Source: Alistipes sp.
GTDB taxonomy: Bacteria > Bacteroidota > Bacteroidia > Bacteroidales > Rikenellaceae
NCBI GenBank assembly: GCA_017437045.1
Contig: JAFSBY010000006.1
Location: 110,083-174,082, forward strand
Direction of reading: 5' to 3'
DNA length: 64,000 nt
The position numbers and the translations under genes are program-made. Numbering within the stretch: position 1 is the stretch's first letter; the number at the start of each line of letters is the position of its first letter. The notes beneath the pieces are model-generated. The model was not told the origin of the DNA, ran no database searches, and saw only the letters and a list, made by a program, of their open reading frames with translations. Shown in pieces: positions 54,026-61,899 of the stretch.

Positions 54026-55237
54026 ATGATGAAACATATTTGGCGTAATATTGGTTTTTGGATTCTGGTGGCGATGGTCCTCGGAGTCGTTGTTGGTGTC
54101 TATATGGGCGAGGAGGCAAAGATCTTTGTCCCGCTGGGCACGCTCTTTATTCAGCTGATCAAAATGTTGGTCGTGCCGCTCGTGGCCGTCTCGATTGTGG
54201 TCGGAGCTGCGTCGTTAGGCGGTAGCAGTTCGGCCGGGCGGATTGGTGTGGTTGGCATCGGCTACATCATCATCTCTACCCTGCTCGCTATCCTGATTGC
54301 CATTGGCGCGGGGCTGCTTTTCCAGCCCGGAGCCGGCTTGACGGCCGAGAGCGTCGAGGCTATTCAGGCCGTTGCTACGACAACAGAGCAGAGTGCCCCG
54401 GTACCCCTTTCGTTCTCGGACCATATCATGCAGTTGATTCCTGATAACCCGATTCGAGCATTGGCCGAAGGGAATATTTTGCAGATCATCATCTTCGGCC
54501 TCTTCTTCGGTTTTGGTCTTTCGGCACTTCCGACCGAAAAGCGTGTGCGGATGATGGAGGGGCTGCAAACGGTCCTCGATGCTTTGATCTGGTGTATCGG
54601 CAAGGTGATGCTGATTGCTCCGTTAGGGGTCTTTGGCCTCATGGCCGAGGCAACCGGCACGTTCGGGTTCGATGTGCTGTGGAAGGTGGCCAATCTGTTG
54701 TGGGTCGATTTGCTGGCCATTTTAGTGATGGCCGTAGTGGTCTATTTGGGCTCACTCAAGCTGCTGGCTCGGGTACCTGTCGGCACCTTCTGCAAAGCCA
54801 TGGTGCGCCCGCAAATCATCGCCTTCTCGACCGCTTCGTCGATGGCTACCCTGCCTCTGACGATGCAGGCTTGCCGCCAGATGGGTATCTCGCAACAGAC
54901 GACCGGCTTTGTGGTTCCGCTCGGTGCAACGATCAACATGACGGGCAACGCCATCTATTATACGCTCGTAGCGATCTTCTTTGCCCAATTTTATGGCATT
55001 GAGCTGCAGATGAGCCACTATGTGGCCATTACGATCACAGCTTCGCTCGGCAGTATCGGTCAGGCCGGTGTGCCTGGCCCGACATTGATGGTCGTGGCTG
55101 TGCTGGCAGCTGCCGGTATTCCGATCGAGGGATTGCCGCTGCTCTATGCCTTGGATCGCGTATTCGATATGATACGTACGGTGCTGAACATTACGGGCGA
55201 TGCTGTGTGTGCCGCCGTGACGGATCGTTTTGCTTAA
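54026..55237 (+). CDS. Dicarboxylate/amino acid:cation symporter (DAACS family)
   Basis: Sodium- or proton-coupled uptake system of the GltP/DctA type. The protein starts MMKHIWRNIGFW (ATG 54026 or 54029) and has about 403 residues. Membrane segments run throughout. Family marks are FIQLIKMLVVPLVAVSIVVG near the N-terminus, the serine-rich loop FSTASSMATLPLTMQACRQMG, and TINMTGNAIYYTLVAIFFAQF plus VPGPTLMVVAVLAAAGIP. The substrate (glutamate, aspartate or C4-dicarboxylate) cannot be told apart here. Followed 23 bp later by a rhodanese lipoprotein. Confidence 0.92.
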   Translation: MMKHIWRNIGFWILVAMVLGVVVGVYMGEEAKIFVPLGTLFIQLIKMLVVPLVAVSIVVGAASLGGSSSAGRIGVVGIGYIIISTLLAILIAIGAGLLFQPGAGLTAESVEAIQAVATTTEQSAPVPLSFSDHIMQLIPDNPIRALAEGNILQIIIFGLFFGFGLSALPTEKRVRMMEGLQTVLDALIWCIGKVMLIAPLGVFGLMAEATGTFGFDVLWKVANLLWVDLLAILVMAVVVYLGSLKLLARVPVGTFCKAMVRPQIIAFSTASSMATLPLTMQACRQMGISQQTTGFVVPLGATINMTGNAIYYTLVAIFFAQFYGIELQMSHYVAITITASLGSIGQAGVPGPTLMVVAVLAAAGIPIEGLPLLYALDRVFDMIRTVLNITGDAVCAAVTDRFA

Positions 55238-55260
55238 TTTTTGAAAAAAACTTATTGATA

Positions 55261-55635
55261 ATGTTACGTATTGCCTTTATGAGTCTGTTTGCTTGTTGTG
55301 CACTCTTGTTTGGTTGCAAGAAGAGTGATCTTTTTCGCTCGGTCGATGCGACAACCTTTGCCGAAGTGATCACCAATCCCGCCATCCAATTGGTGGATGT
55401 ACGCACCCCGGCTGAATATGCCGAGGGATATATCCCGGGTGCGAAAAATATGGATGTTAATTCCGAGCAATTTGATCGTCAGATAGAGACGCTCGACAAA
55501 GAACGCCCCGTGGCCCTCTATTGCCGCAGTGGTCGCCGCAGCAAGATGGCTGCCGAACGGGTGGCCAAGGCCGGTTATGAGGTGATTGAGCTCGATGGCG
55601 GTATTCTCTCCTGGAAGGGGACATTGGAGCGATAA
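55261..55635 (+). CDS. Rhodanese-domain lipoprotein
   Basis: A 124-residue exported protein. A signal sequence with a lipobox-like end (MSLFACCALLFGCKK) is followed by one rhodanese domain: FAEVITNPAIQLVDVRTPAEYAEGYIPGAKN, catalytic C88 in ALYCRSGRRSKMAA, and VIELDGGILSW. It may handle sulfane sulfur or redox chemistry in the periplasm. Start ATG 55261 was chosen because it gives the export signal directly. It probably shares a transcript with the symporter gene. Confidence 0.87.
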   Translation: MLRIAFMSLFACCALLFGCKKSDLFRSVDATTFAEVITNPAIQLVDVRTPAEYAEGYIPGAKNMDVNSEQFDRQIETLDKERPVALYCRSGRRSKMAAERVAKAGYEVIELDGGILSWKGTLER

Positions 55636-55654
55636 ATCCTGCTCGTTCAATCAG

Positions 55655-55693
55655 AAGGGGCTGTCCAACAAGTGTGTTGAGACAGCCCCTTTC
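55655..55693. terminator. Bidirectional terminator between rhodanese and PL6-type genes
   Basis: Stem AAGGGGCTGTC / GACAGCCCCTT, extended by an inner CAACA / TGTTG pairing with one bulge. Member of the GGCTGTC-core terminators; lies between convergent genes. Confidence 0.8.
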
Positions 55694-55720
55694 GCTTATA
55701 TGCGTAAACCAATCAATCGC

Positions 55721-58700
55721 TTAGTCCATCGACCAGGCTACACCGGCAGCGTTGGCGATGGCTTTGCGTGCCGACGACACATCGGTGAGCGTCGGAGCCG
55801 TTTTGACCGCAGTCAATCCGAAATAGTTGTTCTTGAATTTGCCGTAGATCGTATTGTTCTCCCAAGTAATCTCGGCCTCGGGCGTCGTGCTCTCGTAACG
55901 CACGGCATAGACTGAATAACCCTCTATATCGACTGCAACGATCGTGTTGCCACGCATCGTGGTCGAAAGGACGGGCATCGTCATGTTCGAGCCGCCATAG
56001 TTGGCGTGTACGGCCAGCACGCACTCGTTGAAGGTGTTGTTCTCGATCAGCGCATTCTTGACCTGTGCATAGCCACTCAAGGCGGCATTCTCCTGCCCAC
56101 GAACGAGCGACAAGGCTGCCTTGTAACCGATGCCGGTGAGCTTCTCGAAGTGGTTGCCTCGCACCGTGTGGCCCTCGCCAATAACACGCACACCACCCGA
56201 CTCCTCGACACCGTTGCCGTAGAAATAGTTGCCCTCGATCGTGCAGTTGTTGCCGTGGCGCAGGGTCAGCGTACCGCGGCACTCCTCGAAATAGTTGCCT
56301 TTGTAGAGGTTGGCGCACGATTTGCTCGATACGACCTCGGCACTCTCGCCATAGCACTGATAGAAATAGTTGTTTGCAACGGTTACCTTGCCATCGCTGA
56401 GCGAGTTGGCGCTGTCACCCACGCGAATCGTCTCCTGCTCGTTGGCCGGATCGCCATCCGTCGGATCAATCAGAATCGTGGGACGCGTGAAGTGGTTGTA
56501 CTGAATCGTGTGGTTGGGCGTTACACCCTCGTCAAACCAGACAACGAGTAAGGCCCCGCGATCGCGCTTGTCCATAAACGAGCAGTGCTGCACGGTATGA
56601 TGATCGCCATTGAGCGAAACCCATTTGCAGGCATGTGTGTAGTCGGCCGTGGTGTTGTAGCCCGTGATGGCGCACTCTTCGAGTGTGCAGTACGAAGTGC
56701 CCGCATGGAAACGTACCAGATGCTCGGCACTGATCAGCGGGTCCTGCCAATGAAAACCGCGTACGGTCGTGCGATCGCTCTTAATAGCAAGGGTGGAGTT
56801 CCCCGTAAAGAGAACTCCACCGTTTGATTCTGCACGGAACGTAATACCTTGTGTGATCGCTTGTTTGCTGTCGATCGTCAGGTTTACATCCTTATAGGTG
56901 CCATTTTTCCAAATAATCTCATCACCATCTACCAGCGGCGTCAGCGCGCTAAACTCGGCTACCGAAGCGACCGTAAAGGTGCCCGCTGCACGCTCGCCAT
57001 CGACTACGGGCGGCGTAGGCGTGGGCAGAGCCACGCCATCGTCACCATAGGTCGGTTGAGCTGCCGCATCGTTGATCGGCTTCGACCAGTAGAAGTCGAA
57101 CTTAATATAGCCCTCGCGAGGAACCGTCTCCACCGTGGCTTTTCCCGTTGTCAGATCGGCGCAGGTTACCTCCTTGATATGGATAAAGCCCTTCTTGGCC
57201 AAATCGGACATATTCGATGCCGAGGGTTTTGCTCCCTTCTCATAGGTGCTATATCCGATCATAATCACAGCGCCTACCGTCCAAGTACCACCTTCAGCAG
57301 TAGCGGTTCCCAAAGCAGGACCACCCGACGAAGGTTTCGTACCGTCATAATTCATCGACGACAAGGTACCCTCGGTGATAGCCTTCGACCACTCGTTGTC
57401 AGTGCCCAATACGCGATAGAACGTAATCGGCGTACCGAACATCTTGTTGGCGATCAGATTGCGATAATCGCTGCCATCGAGCGGGTAGTAATGGTTGCGA
57501 ATGACCGAGTTTGAATTGGCCACTGATGCAAATGATAGTTTCTGTCCCGAATCTGCTACAAAGAAGAAATAAGGCATCGAAGCATAATATTGCGCAGCCG
57601 AAATAACGGTTTTATCCAGTCCGCCGTGCTTACTATCCGAAGTGAGCAGTACGGCAGAGTTGGAGGTCTGTTCCTGCTGATCGGCCGTAACGACAAACGG
57701 ATCAATCGGCATATCATACCACTCATTCGCCGAGATCACCTTGCCCAAATCGGGAACAAAGAAGGCGTTTTGCGAAGCATACTCGGTGTAGGTCGATGAC
57801 GAATTCGATCCCAGACCGAGCTGTACATCTTTATAATAGAAGAAGGGATAGACCTTGATTGAGCCGAGCTCGTATGCGTTGTCGTTGCTATCGTAGCCCA
57901 CTACATCACACGAGGCAGCTTCCGTGCGCTCGATCGTATCGGGAATCTTGAAGATGATCTGGCTGTTCGACACCTGCAGACCGGTAGCCGGAACCTCCTT
58001 GCCATCGACCGTCAGCTTCGTGATCGTACCCAGATTCAGACCCGTAGCCGTAGCTACCGTATTGAGGTAGAACTTCTCCGACTCGGCATCGTGGTCGGGC
58101 GTAATGGCCGTCACGGTCATGGCGCTATCGTCAAATGCGCTGACGGTCAGCTTCTTCGTGGCGCGTGCACCACGATCGAGCTTGCCGGCCTGGAACTCGG
58201 TCGACCAAACGGGGTTGCCCGTCGTATAGAGCTCCACTTCGAGGGTCTCGCCGTCGAGGTAGTATTCGGTGGTCGAGCCATCCTTGAAACCGGCGTTGAT
58301 CATCAGGCGGATATCCATGGCCTCGCCCGCCTTCACAACCGTAGCCTCGGGCAAAGTCGTCGTGATACTCGATGCGGGTGTGATGAAACGACCATCGGTG
58401 TTCGATACCTCCGTAGCATTGTGAAGAGCTTCGTAGGTCTTCGATTTACCAATGTTGGCCTGGAAATCACCTGCCAAGATCAGACCACTCTTCGAGGTCA
58501 GCGTCAGCTTCTCGATCGTCAGATCTTTGCCCGTCTGATTGACTACATTGAGGCGCAGTACCGAGAAGAGGTGTCGGAACGTTACCGTAGGATTCACGCC
58601 GAGCTCCGAAGACTGAGCCGTACCGCTCACCATAAAGGCGTAGTCCGAGATATCCCAACCGGCCGGATCATATACCTGCTCCGCGGGCAGCGTGCCAAAA

Positions 58701-59107
58701 GCGGCCGACGACGATGTAACCGTCTCATCGTAGGGATAGTACATCTGGAACTTGTGTACACCCTCACCGATCTCTACCCACTCGATATCGCCCGTCAGGG
58801 TTGCCGTAGCCTTGTCAAACGAGGACAAGGTGTAGAGCGCATTGCGGTCGCGGGTTTTGTTGCTGCCGCCGGTCGGTGTCGTGGTATAGAAAACGCCGAT
58901 CTGCTCGTCGCCCTTCCAGTGTACCGTTGCACCATCCTCGGCCAAAATCGTACGGCTGGCGCTATCATCAATCGTTGCCGAGAAGCCGATCTTCTCGCCC
59001 GTGGTCATCGGAGCCGACAACTCGTTGCCCTCCTTCTCGCACGAAGCTGCACCCAACAACAGCAGGGCGCATACCATGTAACCAAATAGTTTCTGTTGCT
59101 TTTTCAT
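55721..59107 (-). CDS. Large surface lipoprotein: fimbrillin-like + IPT/TIG-like + PL6-type polysaccharide lyase
   Basis: A 1128-residue lipoprotein (lipobox in CALLLLGAASCEKE). The N-terminal region (about 30-330) is fimbrillin-like, with IGFSATIDDSASRTILAED and VHWKGDEQIGVFYTT. Around 345-430 is an IPT/TIG-like beta domain (ITPDHDAESEKFYL ... LTVDGKEVPA). Residues about 430-740 are unassigned. The last 390 residues form a right-handed beta-helix of polysaccharide lyase family 6. The two catalytic residues can be placed: Lys929 in VVSSKSCANLYKG and Arg950 in LTLRHGNNCTIEGN. Their spacing of 21 equals that of chondroitinase B (Lys250, Arg271). Expected to cut a uronate-containing glycan such as alginate or dermatan sulfate; the substrate is not known. 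Preceded by a 52-residue peptide gene. Confidence 0.85.
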   Translation of the reverse strand: MKKQQKLFGYMVCALLLLGAASCEKEGNELSAPMTTGEKIGFSATIDDSASRTILAEDGATVHWKGDEQIGVFYTTTPTGGSNKTRDRNALYTLSSFDKATATLTGDIEWVEIGEGVHKFQMYYPYDETVTSSSAAFGTLPAEQVYDPAGWDISDYAFMVSGTAQSSELGVNPTVTFRHLFSVLRLNVVNQTGKDLTIEKLTLTSKSGLILAGDFQANIGKSKTYEALHNATEVSNTDGRFITPASSITTTLPEATVVKAGEAMDIRLMINAGFKDGSTTEYYLDGETLEVELYTTGNPVWSTEFQAGKLDRGARATKKLTVSAFDDSAMTVTAITPDHDAESEKFYLNTVATATGLNLGTITKLTVDGKEVPATGLQVSNSQIIFKIPDTIERTEAASCDVVGYDSNDNAYELGSIKVYPFFYYKDVQLGLGSNSSSTYTEYASQNAFFVPDLGKVISANEWYDMPIDPFVVTADQQEQTSNSAVLLTSDSKHGGLDKTVISAAQYYASMPYFFFVADSGQKLSFASVANSNSVIRNHYYPLDGSDYRNLIANKMFGTPITFYRVLGTDNEWSKAITEGTLSSMNYDGTKPSSGGPALGTATAEGGTWTVGAVIMIGYSTYEKGAKPSASNMSDLAKKGFIHIKEVTCADLTTGKATVETVPREGYIKFDFYWSKPINDAAAQPTYGDDGVALPTPTPPVVDGERAAGTFTVASVAEFSALTPLVDGDEIIWKNGTYKDVNLTIDSKQAITQGITFRAESNGGVLFTGNSTLAIKSDRTTVRGFHWQDPLISAEHLVRFHAGTSYCTLEECAITGYNTTADYTHACKWVSLNGDHHTVQHCSFMDKRDRGALLVVWFDEGVTPNHTIQYNHFTRPTILIDPTDGDPANEQETIRVGDSANSLSDGKVTVANNYFYQCYGESAEVVSSKSCANLYKGNYFEECRGTLTLRHGNNCTIEGNYFYGNGVEESGGVRVIGEGHTVRGNHFEKLTGIGYKAALSLVRGQENAALSGYAQVKNALIENNTFNECVLAVHANYGGSNMTMPVLSTTMRGNTIVAVDIEGYSVYAVRYESTTPEAEITWENNTIYGKFKNNYFGLTAVKTAPTLTDVSSARKAIANAAGVAWSMD

Positions 59108-59128
59108 TGCTTGCTGTCTTGAATGGGG

Positions 59129-59287
59129 TTAATTGTTCGCGTTGTCCCAGTCCTCCTCGTCACCGAACGAGGGAGCACCTGTTTCTTGATTCGAGTAGGC
59201 GAAACCGGCCTCGATCACGATATTGACCACTTCGATGCGTGGCGACAAATAGCTCTCGCGGAGCTCTTTTTCGGATAAGTAGTTCAT
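59129..59287 (-). CDS. 52-residue peptide with PSFGDEED tail, upstream of the PL6-type lipoprotein
   Basis: Short gene from ATG 59287 to TAA 59129. The product begins MNYLSEKELRESYLSPRIEV, has the core VIEAGFAYS, and ends APSFGDEEDWDNANN. It matches the 43-residue peptide at 41795-41926 in the P-x-I-E start of the core, the (E)xGF(A/S)xS core, and the PSFG(D/E)E tail. It has no signal peptide and is acidic. It lies 21 bp before the lipoprotein ATG and 31 bp after its promoter box. Function unknown. Confidence 0.75.
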   Translation of the reverse strand: MNYLSEKELRESYLSPRIEVVNIVIEAGFAYSNQETGAPSFGDEEDWDNANN

Positions 59288-59302
59288 TATAGGGTTATTT
59301 TA

Positions 59303-59350
59303 ATTGGTTTACCAATCGCAAAAGTAGTACAACTTAATTGGTAAACCAAA
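59303..59350. promoter_or_regulatory. Two palindromic operator-like sites around the peptide-PL6 promoter
   Basis: TTGGTTTACCAA (within 59303-59316) and TTGGTAAACCAA (within 59337-59350) are reverse complements of each other and each is an inverted repeat. Their centres are 34 bp apart, close to three DNA turns, and they flank the -7 box. A dimeric repressor or activator binding here is a reasonable inference. Confidence 0.6.
59319..59326 (-). promoter_or_regulatory. -7 promoter box of the peptide-PL6 pair
   Basis: TACTTTTG on the minus strand, 31 bp upstream of the peptide ATG; identical to the box of the other peptide-lipoprotein pair. Confidence 0.7.
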
Positions 59351-59453
59351 TTTTTGACTACATTTTTCCAAATAATTCTCCGTTTTCGCTTTTTAGCTAC
59401 GCCGGAGGGGTAAAAGTTGATTTGAAAAAGGGAATAATCTGTCAGTAAGATCA

Positions 59454-59481
59454 AAAAAAGCCTCCCTTATCAAAGGGAGGT
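59454..59481 (-). terminator. Minus-strand intrinsic terminator
   Basis: Eight-bp stem CCTCCCTT / AAGGGAGG with a 4-nt loop; on the minus strand it is followed by seven T. It could end a transcript coming from the 59.5-60.0 kb block. Confidence 0.75.
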
Positions 59482-59510
59482 TTGGAGGGTTTGTCTATAT
59501 CGGATCACAA

Positions 59511-59542
59511 AAAAAGGAGTCAATTTCTTGACTCCTTTTTTC
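59511..59542. terminator. Bidirectional hairpin terminator
   Basis: Twelve-bp perfect stem AAAAGGAGTCAA / TTGACTCCTTTT with loop TTTC, flanked by A and T runs on both sides. Directly next to the tRNA-like fragment. Confidence 0.85.
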
Positions 59543-59543
59543 G

Positions 59544-59564
59544 TGATCCCGCTGGGGCTCGAAG
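59544..59564 (-). other. Fragment resembling the 3' end of a tRNA (tRNA-Lys-like), possible attachment site
   Basis: On the minus strand it reads TTCGAGC (T-loop), CCCAG (3' T-stem), CGGGATC (3' acceptor strand) and then AC, followed by a terminator. The 5' T-stem and the rest of a tRNA are missing. This is what an element inserting at a tRNA 3' end leaves behind. The lysine identity is from memory of similar Bacteroidota tRNAs and is uncertain. Confidence 0.4.
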
Positions 59565-60006
59565 CGGAGGGCTGTGCCCGAAGCTCGCGGGGATGCTTAT
59601 TGGCGCAGCCGCAGGCAAGCATTAACACCAATATCCCCGCAACCCTTATTATAATGCCCAGCGAAAGCGACCGACCGGCGAGCCGGTGTTTGTTTTGGGG
59701 TGTGCAAGGGCGTTTGCGCACAACTGCACTACCACAAAACAAACAACCGAAGCAAACTGCTTCGGTTGTCGCTTGTAAGGTGATCCCGGCGGTGAAGGCT
59801 GTGCGGTTTGTGTGTTTCAAACACTCAAAGCGTTGTGCGATTTTTGTCGTATTCACTCACACCACACTCACAGACAAATACATAGACTTTCTTACTCGGA
59901 AAGTGCTGGGAGTAATACATTGATATATAATAACATAAATATGTATATTATACTATTCTTCTTGTGCTTTTTGTCTTGTTTATCGGTTTTAGTTCGTTTT
60001 GCTACT

Positions 60007-60014
60007 CAAAGATA
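60007..60014 (-). promoter_or_regulatory. -7 box reading into the structured block
   Basis: TATCTTTG on the minus strand, with no convincing gene downstream; points into the 59.5-60.0 kb block. Confidence 0.45.
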
Positions 60015-60059
60015 GTAAAATTAGTGATAAACTAGGCATACTATCTGTTTTATTTAATT

Positions 60060-61322
60060 TCAAACCCTATCTACTCGTCTACATTTAAGAATTAATGGTT
60101 GTCCGTTACTATTCTTTATTCCACTATTAATGGTTGTCGTATTACCTCGTTTGATAGGGTGATCTGAATATGTAATAGCTGTTTTGTTGTGTGAAGAAAA
60201 ATGAGAATAAATAAATATTTCTTTAATATAACAATCCAGCAATTGTTGTAAGCGTTTTGCATCAAAATGCTTAAACGCGAGCAACTCCATACTTGTTGAC
60301 TCTTTTGAATCATCAATAACCACCTTAATTTCCACATCCGCACAATTGCGAATCTCTATCATAAAACTATATTTGGAATCTATTTTGCCACTTGTGCTAA
60401 TCTTAACATTTTTTCTATCCCATACTTTATGTAATGTATCCCTTAAATTAGTAAAAACGATATTAAGTCCTGCTCTTTCCACAGCATCTAAATCTTTCCA
60501 CCAATCTTTGAACTCCAGTAATTCAAAAACTGGCAGATGTTTTAGGATATTATACTCATTTATATATTTAATAAACTTATGTCCATAATAAGTAAGAGCA
60601 TTGTATCTCAAAAAGAACAACTCTGTCTCCGTCAATTGAGCCCTAATGATTTTTAAATAATCTTTTTTAATTCCCTCAGGGATTGTTTTGGCATTGTCAA
60701 TCAGGTCATATATGCGATACAATGTTCTATAATATGCCCCTATTTTATCCTTGTTTTTTATATAGAAAAACATGTATGTTTTTAGAGCTTCTGCTTGATT
60801 TTGCTCAAAAGATTTTTTGGGAGTGAAAACCCGTTGAAGTTTTTCTTTTTCAAAGTCAAAAAAGTCTTTGTTGTTATATGAGTATTCATACACTTCAGTA
60901 TTTTCATCTTCAGTTAAATTATCCTTTTTCGACTTCTCAAAGGTTCTATATACTCCACATAAATCTGATACTTGACTTTGATACAATCGTAATAATTCAA
61001 AGAATAAATCATGGAAGCGCTCTATTTCAAGTTGTGTTTGATTATCAGCCGTTGCTATTCGCTGATGATCAAATGTTTTAAACATTAGGAGTACACTTAT
61101 TACTCCAAAGATGGTTCCTAAAACACCTCCGACGAAATCACCATATGTTCCCAATCGTGCATAATCTGCTATATAGTCCGCTTTAAATGGTTCAATTATT
61201 TGTCCCCATCCAAAAGCTATACCTGACAAAGCGATAAAAACAATGGAAAGCACAGCATATGCCCATTTAGACATTAATATTTTGTCTACAAATTGACTGA
61301 TCTTACTAAAAATTGCCTTCAT
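60060..61322 (-). CDS. Putative phage abortive-infection protein (AbiC-like)
   Basis: A 420-residue protein with two N-terminal membrane segments (about 18-40 and 63-84), then a large helical cytoplasmic part. The stretch LGTYGDFVGGVLGTIFGVISVLLMF, and after it QTQLEIERFHDLFFELLRLY, is characteristic of the 'putative phage abortive infection protein' family. The later block LRYNALTYYGHKFIKYINEYNILKHL also fits. Such proteins are thought to kill or arrest phage-infected cells. It lies in an AT-rich island with codon use unlike the core genome, 151 bp after a small unknown gene on the same strand, which suggests horizontal transfer. Confidence 0.75.
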   Translation of the reverse strand: MKAIFSKISQFVDKILMSKWAYAVLSIVFIALSGIAFGWGQIIEPFKADYIADYARLGTYGDFVGGVLGTIFGVISVLLMFKTFDHQRIATADNQTQLEIERFHDLFFELLRLYQSQVSDLCGVYRTFEKSKKDNLTEDENTEVYEYSYNNKDFFDFEKEKLQRVFTPKKSFEQNQAEALKTYMFFYIKNKDKIGAYYRTLYRIYDLIDNAKTIPEGIKKDYLKIIRAQLTETELFFLRYNALTYYGHKFIKYINEYNILKHLPVFELLEFKDWWKDLDAVERAGLNIVFTNLRDTLHKVWDRKNVKISTSGKIDSKYSFMIEIRNCADVEIKVVIDDSKESTSMELLAFKHFDAKRLQQLLDCYIKEIFIYSHFSSHNKTAITYSDHPIKRGNTTTINSGIKNSNGQPLILKCRRVDRV

Positions 61323-61394
61323 ATGGTTAGTAATTTAAGGAATAACATTTATAAATGTATAATACCTCAATGTTCTTGTAAACATTTGATTATA

Positions 61395-61403
61395 CAAAGA
61401 CTA
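61395..61403 (-). promoter_or_regulatory. Weak promoter-like box before the AbiC-like gene
   Basis: TAGTCTTTG on the minus strand: the TAnnTTTG pattern with one extra base, 73 bp upstream of the ATG. Low certainty. Confidence 0.3.
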
Positions 61404-61473
61404 TTACCACCGATCAATTATAAATCTTTTAACCAAACACTTTGGCAAGTCTCAACCTAAAGTTTTTGATATT

Positions 61474-61872
61474 TTACTGTTTTAATGCTCCCTCTACTGC
61501 TTGCTTTGCTGCGATTTTAGCTCCACCTCCAATAATCCTAAGTAATTTATAGCTTGCGAGCATATTATTTAACGCTCCTGCTGCAACCAACAAACTATTT
61601 TGTAATTGTATAACAGACATACCATCTACAATATTACTGGGGACAACAGTTAAAAAGCAATTGTGAGGTGTAAATTGAGTGAGGTCTGGATACTTGTTAG
61701 TTATATAACTATTACAAGTCTTCAACTCTTCTGCATTAGCACGCAATACAGCATTAAATATGTGCTGTAAATCCTCTCTGACTATGTCTTGTTGTTCTTT
61801 TACATCTTTAGCAACTTCAAAGGACTCCTTACATGCATCTGCAAACAACTTTATTCTATCTTGATTATCCAT
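61474..61872 (-). CDS. Unknown 132-residue protein of the AT-rich island
   Basis: No family was recognised. The N-terminal half (residues about 1-60) is charged and helical (DRIKLFADACKESFEVAKDVKEQQ). A middle segment has NKYPDLTQFTPHNCFLTVVPSN. The C-terminal 45 residues are mildly hydrophobic, ending LLRIIGGGAKIAAKQAVEG, which could lie on a membrane. There is no signal peptide. It follows the AAA ATPase gene by 27 bp and precedes the AbiC-like gene, so it may be part of the same defence cassette. Confidence 0.65.
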   Translation of the reverse strand: MDNQDRIKLFADACKESFEVAKDVKEQQDIVREDLQHIFNAVLRANAEELKTCNSYITNKYPDLTQFTPHNCFLTVVPSNIVDGMSVIQLQNSLLVAAGALNNMLASYKLLRIIGGGAKIAAKQAVEGALKQ

Positions 61873-61899
61873 ATTATAAAAGTATTAAAAACAATAAAC

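Larger units (their letters stand above)
59543..60014 (-). ncRNA. Candidate structured RNA block
   Basis: GC-rich block (about 59545-59800) between AT-rich flanks, with several strong hairpins. These are GCGGGGAT / ATCCCCGC (59587-59640), ACCGGC-GA-GCCGGT (59674-59687), TGTGC / GCACA (59701-59722) and CAACCGAAGC / GCTTCGGTTG (59744-59768). The last is followed on the minus strand by a T-rich run. A TATCTTTG -7 box on the minus strand at 60007-60014 could start the transcript and the terminators at 59511 or 59454 could end it. Short frames in the block pass through the terminators and look spurious. It could instead be a dispersed repeat. The remaining AT-rich stretch 59288-59510 holds only the promoter/operator and a terminator. 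Confidence 0.4.

Noticed and set aside
59544-59564. A complete tRNA gene
   Set aside because: Only the T-loop and 3' strand match; no D-arm, anticodon arm or 5' acceptor strand is present next to it.
59470-59856. 128-codon minus-strand frame in the GC-rich block
   Set aside because: It runs through two hairpin terminators and the tRNA-like fragment. Short runs such as MLACGCA look like a lipobox, but the rest is not protein-like.
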